Assembly (NCBI GenBank): GCA_003542015.1
Contig: DPLL01000113.1
Location: forward strand, 3,494-9,429
Origin: Microcoleaceae cyanobacterium UBA9251
GTDB taxonomy: Bacteria > Cyanobacteriota > Cyanobacteriia > Cyanobacteriales > Microcoleaceae
Length of the DNA: 5,936 nt
Reading direction: 5' to 3'
In this document: piece after piece, positions 1-4,547 of the stretch
How positions within the stretch are numbered: position 1 is the stretch's first letter
Layout: every line of letters begins with the position of its first letter
Translations under genes and position numbers: made by a program
Notes under the pieces: generated by a model
Databases searched by the model: none
Told to the model about the DNA's origin: nothing
Seen by the model: the letters and a program-made list of their open reading frames with translations, nothing else

Positions 1-30
1 ATCCAAGTGCAGGTAATTGTTAGGCTGAGG

Positions 31-861
31 TTAATTTGGATTTTCAGCACTCAGGAGTGGAGCATACATCATTAAAGCGGAATTCTCTGTAATAAATTCT
101 TCCCTCAGTAGTTGATTTGTATTTGGGTCACGTAGTTGCCGAATAAGTTGATTCTGACGCATATATCGCCCTGCGATCGGACCACTTATGAGATGATTTT
201 TCTCCAAAATCTCGTAGCTACAGAGACTTTCAACATTAGAACGGATCTCTCCACACAAATGCTCATCCGTTAACCATAAACACAACTGGTAATTATGAGT
301 TGTTTTATTCTCAATTTGCAGGTCAATATAGTTATAGGAAAGCGTTGCACCGCTACCAAAGGGAAGAGTACGATTCACATCAGGAAAAACATCGTAGCTA
401 TGTCTCCAACGTTCTTTGATGGATAGAGGAGAATGTAATGTCATCCAATAAATTAAGTTTGCTAATTGACATAATCCACCACCATAACCGGCTTTCACTG
501 TGCCATTATCTAAAGTCATTCCCAACTCAAAGCCTCTTTGCTTTGTGGGATTGCCTACCAAATACCAAAAAGAAAAGACCTCTCCCGGTTTAATCACCAA
601 ACCATTGATCGGTGCGATCGCTAAACGTAAATTTGTGACTTTATTATATTGCAGCCACATTTCTACATTTTGTAACTGGCGCATGAGAATTGACTGATGG
701 GTAAAAATTTGGACAGGTAAAGGTTCAGAAATAATCTGGGTAGCAAACTTTATATTAGAGAAATACCACTCAAATCGACGTTTGAAAATATAGAAATATC
801 GTCCTAGGTATAATCTCAACTTACTACGTTTTACGGGCAACTGAAAAAGATGGTTTTGCAT
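31..861 (-). CDS. VanW family protein
   Basis: This encodes a 276-residue protein with a VanW-type domain (the PF04294 family, first known as an accessory gene of vanB-type vancomycin resistance clusters; its biochemical role is unknown). The diagnostic core is visible: NGLVIKPGEVFSFW near residues 86-99, then a G-x-T-x3-G-x2-K-A-G-Y-GGGLCQLAN stretch ending near residue 135, with the Gly-rich GGGLCQ and its Cys. A conserved-looking HSYDVFPD follows near 154-161, and a beta-rich segment (ATLSYNYIDLQI) after that. The basic N-terminus (KRSKLRLYLGRYFYIFKRR) has no clear signal peptide or membrane helix, so a cytoplasmic or membrane-edge location is inferred. I chose ATG at 861 because AGGAG precedes it. 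A GTG at 915 would add 18 residues but lacks a good ribosome binding site. No vancomycin resistance genes are nearby, so resistance should not be inferred. Cell-envelope function is only a guess. Confidence 0.9.
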   Translation of the reverse strand: MQNHLFQLPVKRSKLRLYLGRYFYIFKRRFEWYFSNIKFATQIISEPLPVQIFTHQSILMRQLQNVEMWLQYNKVTNLRLAIAPINGLVIKPGEVFSFWYLVGNPTKQRGFELGMTLDNGTVKAGYGGGLCQLANLIYWMTLHSPLSIKERWRHSYDVFPDVNRTLPFGSGATLSYNYIDLQIENKTTHNYQLCLWLTDEHLCGEIRSNVESLCSYEILEKNHLISGPIAGRYMRQNQLIRQLRDPNTNQLLREEFITENSALMMYAPLLSAENPN

Positions 862-865
862 AGCG

Positions 866-870
866 CTCCT
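866..870 (-). promoter_or_regulatory. Ribosome binding site of the VanW-family gene
   Basis: On the minus strand AGGAG lies four bases before the ATG at 861. The spacing is slightly short, but this is the only good Shine-Dalgarno match near either candidate start. It decides in favour of ATG 861 over the upstream GTG at 915. Confidence 0.55.
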
Positions 871-947
871 AGAAGGTTTAAGTATGCTAACTGCCAAGAA
901 GAGCGAGGGATTCACTCAACTGGGAATCTTGCTCTAGATCCACCAGC

Positions 948-979
948 ATTATAAGTTAACAGTGGTCGATGAAATTATA
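948..979 (-). promoter_or_regulatory. Candidate promoter region of the VanW-family gene (two TATAAT boxes)
   Basis: Reading the minus strand, perfect TATAAT hexamers occur at 974-979 and 948-953, upstream of the VanW start. For the distal one, TTGGTG (998-1003) sits 18 bases further upstream and is a weak -35 match. The proximal one has no good -35 at normal spacing. The surrounding DNA is AT-rich, so chance matches are possible. The 31-bp duplicated dyads lie directly upstream, where a regulator could act. Confidence 0.35.
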
Positions 980-1001
980 TTAAATTTAGTTTATTTGCAC
1001 C

Positions 1002-1063
1002 AATTGCCGACATTTCAAATGTTAGGAGTACAAATTGCCGACATTTCAAATGTTAGGAGTACA
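1002..1063. repeat. Perfect 31-bp tandem duplication containing an odd dyad
   Basis: Two identical 31-base units lie head to tail at 1002-1032 and 1033-1063, followed by three bases (AAT) of a third. Each unit contains ACATTTCAAATGT (1010-1022 and 1041-1053), a dyad with six-base arms ACATTT/AAATGT around one central base. The dyad centres are 31 bp apart, close to three turns of B-DNA. Perfect identity suggests a recent duplication or conservation of both copies. It could be a two-site operator for the VanW gene, or the end repeats of a lost transposon. The sequence alone does not decide. Confidence 0.9.
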
Positions 1064-1182
1064 AATACGAGCGACATAAAAAAACGAAAAATCCAGATTT
1101 AACGAGAGAGCAAAAAACTGAAAATCGCGCTTTGTGGCTGTTTGACAACTGGGATGAAACAGCTACAAACGCCTCATGTTAA
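1057..1182 (+). pseudogene. Possible remnant of an IS5-like (DDE) transposase
   Basis: One plus-strand frame, open from just after a TAG at 1054 to the TAA at 1180-1182, reads H-K-K-T-K-N-P-D-L-T-R-E-Q-K-T-E-N-R-A-L. This resembles the segment P-x-K-K-x-x-x-x-x-L-T-x-E-Q-K-x-x-N-R-x-L that precedes the catalytic-Glu region in IS5-group transposases, recalled from family knowledge. After NRAL the resemblance stops: the expected V-E-H motif is absent, and no start codon or flanking catalytic domain is present. If real, it is a fragment of roughly 20 residues left by deletion. The match is short, so coincidence is possible. Confidence 0.3.
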
Positions 1183-1213
1183 TGGTTTGGGATTTCTCGG
1201 AGATGTCTATTAG

Positions 1214-1244
1214 ACTTAACCTGTTATGGTCCTCCAGGTTAAGT
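1214..1244 (-). terminator. Inverted repeat downstream of the fucosyltransferase-like gene, probable terminator
   Basis: ACTTAACCTG (1214-1223) and CAGGTTAAGT (1235-1244) form a perfect 10-bp stem with an 11-base loop. It begins eight bases past the TAG stop (1253-1255) of the minus-strand gene, the usual place for a transcription terminator. On the minus strand no U-run follows the stem, so intrinsic termination would be weak; a 3'-end stabilising hairpin is an alternative. Read on the plus strand, a T5 run lies 12 bases after the stem, too far for a classical terminator. Confidence 0.45.
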
Positions 1245-1252
1245 ATTAGTAT

Positions 1253-2119
1253 CTATTTTTGGAAACGACTCAAGAGCCGGTTGACTGTCGCGATGGGGTG
1301 TCTGATCCTCCATACTTGAAAGTGATCTAAGATGGGATGAGTGCCTGGGAGCTTGACCCAATCATCGCATAGAATATCTTCAACCGGGTTGGGCACCCCT
1401 GGGCGGCACCACGCTGTCGGAACTACTACTATCTTCCCTGGGTGCGCGTTCAACCAAGCGCCCCACCAAGCAAAGGTTGAATTAGTAATAACATTAGCTC
1501 GACATCGGGTCATTAAATAAAGCTGCTGAGGACCATTCAGGTTATCTACAAAGATCAATTCATACCCTTCAAGGTGACGAAGAAATTCTCTGGCTAAATC
1601 GGGACGATCGGAGAAGACAAGAATGGGACCTTGGGGGTAGATCACACTTAAGGACTTCTTGTAAAAAGAAAGCGGGTAAAGCGGGAAATATTCTCGGGTA
1701 TTGCCATAGTCGGTATCGAGGCGGAGCGAAAAGCTTACACAATCCCTTTGCAAAATGTCGCCGTAGAGCTTTTCGACCTCAGTCACAATCTCGTTATTGA
1801 ACTTGTACCACTCACGTACAAGTCCCTTGTCTGAGTAATATTTTTCAGATTGAAAGAACCCTTGAATTTCAGTGTGGTCACCGATAGAAAGTGCTTCGGA
1901 TGTAAAGCCAGCTTTAGGATGGGGGTCGAAATGATGAATAATCCCGGAGGGTTCGCTAGCACGCTCACCTTCGTCATCAAGGTTGAAGATATCATCTCCA
2001 TCCCACTTAGGGCAAAAAAATTGGGTTCCCAAACGCCGTGCTGTTATTCTAAGGAATGCGTATTGAAATAATTGATTACCGAGTCTTCCGTAATTCCCGA
2101 ACTTAGAGAAAGAAATCAT
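1253..2119 (-). CDS. Alpha-1,2-fucosyltransferase-like glycosyltransferase (family GT11)
   Basis: This 288-residue protein looks like a GT11 enzyme, a family that transfers fucose from GDP-fucose to galactose-containing acceptors in surface polysaccharides. Visible motifs, in order, are GRLGNQLFQYAF (11-22), GFFQSEKYY (87-95, the usual G-[YF]-[WF]-Q-S-x-x-Y-[FY] position), SLRLDTDY (131-138, where HxRRxD normally lies), VFSDRP (168-173), and NSTFAWWGAWLN (213-224, the typical N-S-[ST]-F-[SA]-W-W-[GA] signature). Length matches the family (about 280-300 residues). The start ATG is preceded by AGGAG ten bases upstream. There is no signal peptide or membrane helix, so it acts in the cytoplasm. 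No other polysaccharide gene is visible nearby. The HxRRxD region is atypical: His is Ser and the second Arg is Leu. Donor specificity or activity may therefore differ from true fucosyltransferases. Confidence 0.88.
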   Translation of the reverse strand: MISFSKFGNYGRLGNQLFQYAFLRITARRLGTQFFCPKWDGDDIFNLDDEGERASEPSGIIHHFDPHPKAGFTSEALSIGDHTEIQGFFQSEKYYSDKGLVREWYKFNNEIVTEVEKLYGDILQRDCVSFSLRLDTDYGNTREYFPLYPLSFYKKSLSVIYPQGPILVFSDRPDLAREFLRHLEGYELIFVDNLNGPQQLYLMTRCRANVITNSTFAWWGAWLNAHPGKIVVVPTAWCRPGVPNPVEDILCDDWVKLPGTHPILDHFQVWRIRHPIATVNRLLSRFQK

Positions 2120-2129
2120 TATAATTTAA

Positions 2130-2134
2130 CTCCT
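2130..2134 (-). promoter_or_regulatory. Ribosome binding site of the fucosyltransferase-like gene
   Basis: On the minus strand AGGAG lies ten bases before ATG 2119, slightly long but workable spacing. It supports this ATG as the true start, which also places the conserved GRLGNQ motif at residue 11 as usual for GT11. Confidence 0.6.
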
Positions 2135-2209
2135 ATAGTTTAAGACAGCTTCCAGCAGACCTAAATCATTGTTTGATCGGGGAAAGGAAGCAAAGCTCGC
2201 GTTATACCC

Positions 2210-2353
2210 ATGCCAATAAAATTTACACTTAACGGTCATGAGAATTTAACAAAGCAGTTTTTTGGGGTCTTAGTCATGGCAGTGTTAGCTGGCTGGCTGC
2301 TACAGATGATTCTACACTGCTGCGTCAACCTACGGCAAGTAATCCGATCTTGA
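2210..2353 (+). CDS. Possible small membrane protein, 47 residues
   Basis: An ATG-started frame encodes 47 residues. A polar N-terminus (MPIKFTLNGHENLTKQ) is followed by a hydrophobic stretch of about 24 residues (roughly 17-40, FFGVLVMAVLAGWLLQMILH and on) and a short basic tail (RQVIRS). This is the shape of a single-helix membrane protein. No recognised family. The only purine-rich stretch upstream (GGAAG, 2186-2190) is 19 bases from the ATG, too far for a good ribosome binding site. An internal ATG at 2276, after GGGG, would give 25 residues. It could be a chance frame or a gene remnant. Confidence 0.25.
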   Translation: MPIKFTLNGHENLTKQFFGVLVMAVLAGWLLQMILHCCVNLRQVIRS

Positions 2354-2421
2354 CGGCTGGGAAAGTACGATATTTCACACCTTCTTGAACAGTAGTGCAT
2401 CCTGATTAATCGTAGCTGATT

Positions 2422-2446
2422 TTCTGATTCTCCAAAATTATCAGAA
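2422..2446. other. Hairpin upstream of the adaptor gene
   Basis: TTCTGAT (2422-2428) and ATCAGAA (2440-2446) form a perfect 7-bp stem with an 11-base loop. No T-run follows the stem on either strand within the usual distance, so it is not an obvious terminator. It lies about 100 bases upstream of the adaptor start and might be a regulator site or a leader structure. An AT-rich stem of this size can also arise by chance. Confidence 0.35.
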
Positions 2447-2503
2447 GATACCTGCGCTACAACCGAAAAAACTCGATCGCACTTAAATTGAACCTTTTCT
2501 GTT

Positions 2504-2543
2504 CCCGATCGGTCTAAATTGCATACAGACCCGATCGGTCTAA
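2504..2543. repeat. 14-bp direct repeat with a CCGATCGG core before the adaptor gene
   Basis: CCCGATCGGTCTAA occurs twice, at 2504-2517 and 2530-2543, with a 26-bp period. The core CCGATCGG is a perfect 8-bp palindrome related to HIP1. The second copy ends five bases before ATG 2549, and the pair spans the alternative TTG start at 2519. The placement favours a regulatory role for this DNA rather than coding use of the TTG start. A protein bound here could block transcription or translation initiation of the adaptor gene; that is inference. Confidence 0.75.
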
Positions 2544-2548
2544 CTTAT

Positions 2549-4369
2549 ATGTACTTAGTAAATCACCTTCAGATAAAAAAAGGGCTGACTCCGTGGGTAA
2601 GCGGGCTCCTCGCCACCGGACTGCTCGCCGGAGCAGGCTATATAGCTTATGGCCAACTCACAGTCAAATCCAGCGGCGAAACCAGACGCAAGGAAAAAAC
2701 CGTTGCTGTACAAAGAGTAAATCTGCCGATCGCAATTTCAGCAAACGGTACAATTGTACCCGAAAGGAGCGTTAACCTCAGCCCCAAAACATCAGGAGTG
2801 CTCAAAAGTTTGCTCATCAAGGAAGGAGACAGCGTTGAAAAAGGGCAGATTCTCGCCTACATGGATGACTCCAACCTCCAAGGACAATTGACCCAAAATC
2901 GCGGACAACTCGCCTCAGCCGAAGCCAACCTGCAAAAATTACTCAACGGTAATCGAGCCCAAGATATTGCAGTAGCCGCTTCACAAGTCGCCGAACAACA
3001 AGCAAATCTGCAAAAATTGCTCAACGGTAATCGCAGCCAGGATATTGCTGTCGCCGCTTCACAACTAGCAGAACAACAAGCAACTCTGGAAAAATTGCTC
3101 AACGGTAATCGCAGCCAGGATATTGCGGTAGCCGCTTCACAATTAGCAGAACAACAAGCAACTCTGGAAAAATTGCTCAACGGTAATCGCCCCGAAGATA
3201 TCGCCCAAGCTGAAGCTAAACTCAGGGATGCTGAATACGCCAAAAAACAAGCAGAAGAAGACTTTCAAAGAAATCAGGAACTCTATACATCGGGAGCGAT
3301 TGCTCTCCAAATTGTGAATACTTCTCGCACCGCGCGCGATCGAGCTCAAACTCAAGTTAGGCAAGCTGAACAAGCTTTAGCCCTGTTGCGATCGGGTTCC
3401 CGCCCGGAAGACATCGCCAGCGCCGCATCCGCAGTCGAGCAAAAACAGCAAGCTTTGGCCCTGTTGCGATCGGGTGCTCGCCCGGAAGACATCGCCGCTT
3501 CACAAGCAGCCGTAGCACAAAAACAGCAAGCTTTGGCTGGAGTGCGATCGGGTGCTCGCCCAGAAGACATCGCCCAAGCCCAAGCAGCAGTCGAGCAAAA
3601 ACAGCAAGCTTTGGCGCTAATTCAAGCCGGTGCTCGTCCAGAAGATATCGCGATCGCCCGCGCCCAAGTTCTCGCAGCCAAAGGGAGCCTCCAAACCGTA
3701 CAAGCGCTGATTAACGATACGAAGATTCGCGCTCCTTTCAGCGGTATTGTTACTCGGAAATATGCAGATCCGGGCGCTTTTGTGACTCCCACAACGGCAG
3801 GTAGTGCGGTGTCTTCGGCGACTTCTTCTTCGATTTTGTCTTTAGCTTCCAAAAATCAGGTAGTCGCAAATGTCGCAGAAAGCAATATTGCCCAAATCCG
3901 GCTTGGCCAAAATGCGTCTATTCAAGCTGATGCTTATACGGGAAAGACTTTTACAGGTAAAGTTAGCCAAATTTCGCCTCAGTCGATCGTCCAGCAAAAT
4001 GTTACCAGTTTTGAGGTGAAAGCTTCGATTGTTGATGATGAAAAGAAAATGTTGCGATCGGGAATGAATGTGAATGTGGAGTTTAAAGCCGGTGAATTGA
4101 AAGATGTTTTGGTTGTGCCCACTGCGGCAATTGTTCGTCAACAAAAGGAAACGGGGGTGTTTGTGGCGGGTGGAGAAGATGGGAAGCCTCAGTTTGTGCC
4201 GATTAAGACGGGGATGACGGTTGATGATAAGACGGAAGTGCGATCGGGCTTAAAGGGAAATGAAAAAGTTTTTATTAGTTTACCCCCTGGCTTGCGGCAG
4301 AAATCTCAAAATCCATCTTCGGGTGGAATTCCGGGTTTGCAGCCTGGTGGTGGAACTCGCTTGCGTTAG
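2549..4369 (+). CDS. Periplasmic adaptor (membrane fusion protein) of an ABC exporter, HlyD/MacA/DevB type, with expanded hairpin
   Basis: This 606-residue protein is an inner-membrane-anchored adaptor that links an ABC exporter to a TolC-type outer-membrane channel. Domains from ATG 2549: a hydrophobic anchor (about 14-34); the first lipoyl half (V-L-K-S-L-L-I-K-E-G-D-S-V-E-K-G-Q, about 84-100); a very long alpha-hairpin (about 109-390); the second lipoyl half (IRAPFSGIVTRKYADPGAFV, 393-412); a beta-barrel (about 435-515); and a membrane-proximal domain (LVVPTAAIVRQ onward, 521-580). Each hairpin arm has four 26-residue repeats carrying G-x-R-x-[EQ]-D-I. Family members such as E. coli MacA (about 370 residues) are much shorter. 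Position 3 of the gene's codons changes from C/A-rich to G/T-rich near the end of the hairpin. A TTG at 2519 would add ten residues, but it falls in the direct repeat. No clear Shine-Dalgarno sequence precedes either start. The permease gene follows, so the two probably form one exporter. The substrate is unknown. Confidence 0.9.
   Translation: MYLVNHLQIKKGLTPWVSGLLATGLLAGAGYIAYGQLTVKSSGETRRKEKTVAVQRVNLPIAISANGTIVPERSVNLSPKTSGVLKSLLIKEGDSVEKGQILAYMDDSNLQGQLTQNRGQLASAEANLQKLLNGNRAQDIAVAASQVAEQQANLQKLLNGNRSQDIAVAASQLAEQQATLEKLLNGNRSQDIAVAASQLAEQQATLEKLLNGNRPEDIAQAEAKLRDAEYAKKQAEEDFQRNQELYTSGAIALQIVNTSRTARDRAQTQVRQAEQALALLRSGSRPEDIASAASAVEQKQQALALLRSGARPEDIAASQAAVAQKQQALAGVRSGARPEDIAQAQAAVEQKQQALALIQAGARPEDIAIARAQVLAAKGSLQTVQALINDTKIRAPFSGIVTRKYADPGAFVTPTTAGSAVSSATSSSILSLASKNQVVANVAESNIAQIRLGQNASIQADAYTGKTFTGKVSQISPQSIVQQNVTSFEVKASIVDDEKKMLRSGMNVNVEFKAGELKDVLVVPTAAIVRQQKETGVFVAGGEDGKPQFVPIKTGMTVDDKTEVRSGLKGNEKVFISLPPGLRQKSQNPSSGGIPGLQPGGGTRLR
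2927..3238 (+). repeat. Four 78-bp tandem repeats, descending arm of the adaptor hairpin
   Basis: Units at 2927-3004, 3005-3082, 3083-3160 and 3161-3238 each encode 26 residues of the form [NT]-L-[QE]-K-L-L-N-G-N-R-x-[QE]-D-I-A. Units two and three differ at only 5 of 78 bases by my count, which indicates recent tandem duplication. Unit four has R-P-E-D-I-A-Q-A-E-A-K and continues into the hairpin tip, so it looks like the ancestral single copy. A length of 78 bp keeps the frame, so copy number can change without breaking the gene. Confidence 0.92.
3377..3688 (+). repeat. Four 78-bp tandem repeats, ascending arm of the adaptor hairpin
   Basis: Units at 3377-3454, 3455-3532, 3533-3610 and 3611-3688 each encode 26 residues of the form L-A-[LG]-[LVI]-[RQ]-[SA]-G-[SA]-R-P-E-D-I-A, followed in the first three by a Gln- and Ala-rich helix ending Q-K-Q-Q-A. 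The first three contain the HIP1-like GCGATCGG. Unit four is more diverged and leads into the lipoyl domain. Unit length and number match the descending arm exactly. Confidence 0.92.
3650..3657. repeat. HIP1 octamer GCGATCGC (one of four)
   Basis: Perfect GCGATCGC sites occur here and at 614-621, 5427-5434 and 5625-5632, all inside coding regions. About 0.1 would be expected by chance in a window of this size with even base use. HIP1 is a hallmark of many cyanobacterial genomes, so this is the main taxonomic clue in the window. Confidence 0.9.
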
Positions 4370-4390
4370 GGTTTTGATTTTTTTATTGAA

Positions 4391-4416
4391 CCGCGAAGGC
4401 GCGAAGGGCGCGAAGG
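4391..4416. repeat. GCGAAGG short repeat cluster
   Basis: GCGAAGG appears three times, starting at 4393, 4401 and 4410, within 26 bases. Such C-G-C-[GA]-A-A-G-G arrays are, from memory, common dispersed intergenic repeats in filamentous cyanobacteria. The function is unknown. Confidence 0.65.
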
Positions 4417-4450
4417 AGGAGAGGAAAGAAGTTCGGCAACGGATTCTGTA

Positions 4451-4474
4451 ACGGATTTAACGGATTTAACGGAT
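4451..4474. repeat. ACGGATTTA tandem repeat
   Basis: Two full 9-base copies (4451-4459 and 4460-4468) are followed by the first six bases of a third (ACGGAT, 4469-4474). The third copy creates an ATG at 4473 that opens a longer in-frame version of the permease. This N-terminal extension would be made entirely from repeat DNA and is not a credible start. Confidence 0.75.
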
Positions 4475-4512
4475 GGAAAGAAGAAGTCAGAAAGAAGAAG
4501 GAATAAAAAAAC

Positions 4513-4547
4513 TATGCCCTATGCCCTATGCCCTATGCCCTATGCCC
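4513..4547. repeat. Heptanucleotide repeat (TATGCCC)x5 spanning the permease start
   Basis: Five perfect head-to-tail copies of TATGCCC occupy 35 bases. It is of the short tandemly repeated repetitive heptamer type known from filamentous cyanobacteria. Every unit holds an ATG, at 4514, 4521, 4528, 4535 and 4542. Because 7 is not a multiple of 3, successive ATGs fall in different frames. Those at 4521 and 4542 are in the permease frame. The last is the preferred start. Confidence 0.92.

Larger units (their letters stand above)
862..1252. other. Intergenic region between the VanW and fucosyltransferase-like genes
   Basis: This 391-base spacer contains no intact gene. From left to right it holds the ribosome binding site and leader of the VanW gene, two TATAAT hexamers on the minus strand (948-953 and 974-979), a 31-bp perfect tandem duplication (1002-1063), a short transposase-like reading-frame scrap (about 1057-1182), an 11-base odd dyad GTCTA-T-TAGAC (1205-1215), and a 10-bp-stem hairpin (1214-1244). 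The mix of duplication and a transposase-like scrap suggests an old insertion and deletion site; that is inference. Confidence 0.6.
2120..2548. other. Intergenic region between the divergent fucosyltransferase-like and adaptor genes
   Basis: These 429 bases separate two divergently transcribed genes and must hold both promoters, but I see no convincing -35/-10 pair in either direction. Content: the ribosome binding site of the left gene, a possible 47-residue smORF (2210-2353), three CTGATT hexamers (2402-2429), a 7-bp-stem hairpin (2422-2446), and a 14-bp direct repeat with a CCGATCGG core (2504-2543) right before the adaptor start. Confidence 0.6.
4370..4541 (+). other. Repeat-rich spacer between adaptor and permease genes
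   Basis: This 172-base spacer holds a T7 run without a stem (from 4377), a GCGAAGG cluster, an ACGGATTTA tandem, a purine-rich stretch (AGAAGAAGGA, 4493-4502) and the heptamer run. No coding region for an ATP-binding subunit is present. No terminator hairpin is visible, so read-through from the adaptor gene into the permease gene is plausible. Confidence 0.6.

Noticed and set aside
31..861. Vancomycin resistance function from the VanW name
   Set aside because: No ligase, dehydrogenase, dipeptidase or two-component regulator genes are present. The domain is common outside resistance clusters.
862..915. GTG start at 915 extending the VanW protein by 18 residues
   Set aside because: The ATG at 861 has AGGAG just upstream; the GTG has no comparable site, and the extra residues show no family feature.
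2519..2548. TTG start extending the adaptor by ten residues
   Set aside because: The extension overlaps the 14-bp direct repeat, has no ribosome binding site, and a normal ATG follows directly before the anchor helix.
2857..3243. Minus-strand repetitive frame opposite the adaptor repeats
   Set aside because: It is a shadow: the 78-bp repeats are free of stops in several frames. Its Ser/Cys/Ala-rich repeats mirror the coding repeats on the other strand.
2927..3688. CRISPR-like array suggested by regular repeats
   Set aside because: Units are contiguous, in frame and coding, without unique spacers.
4370..4390. Rho-independent terminator after the adaptor gene (T-rich run)
   Set aside because: No GC-rich stem precedes the T-run.
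4473..4541. ATG at 4473 as permease start
   Set aside because: The added 23 residues are encoded by the ACGGATTTA and heptamer repeats and do not belong to the permease family N-terminus.
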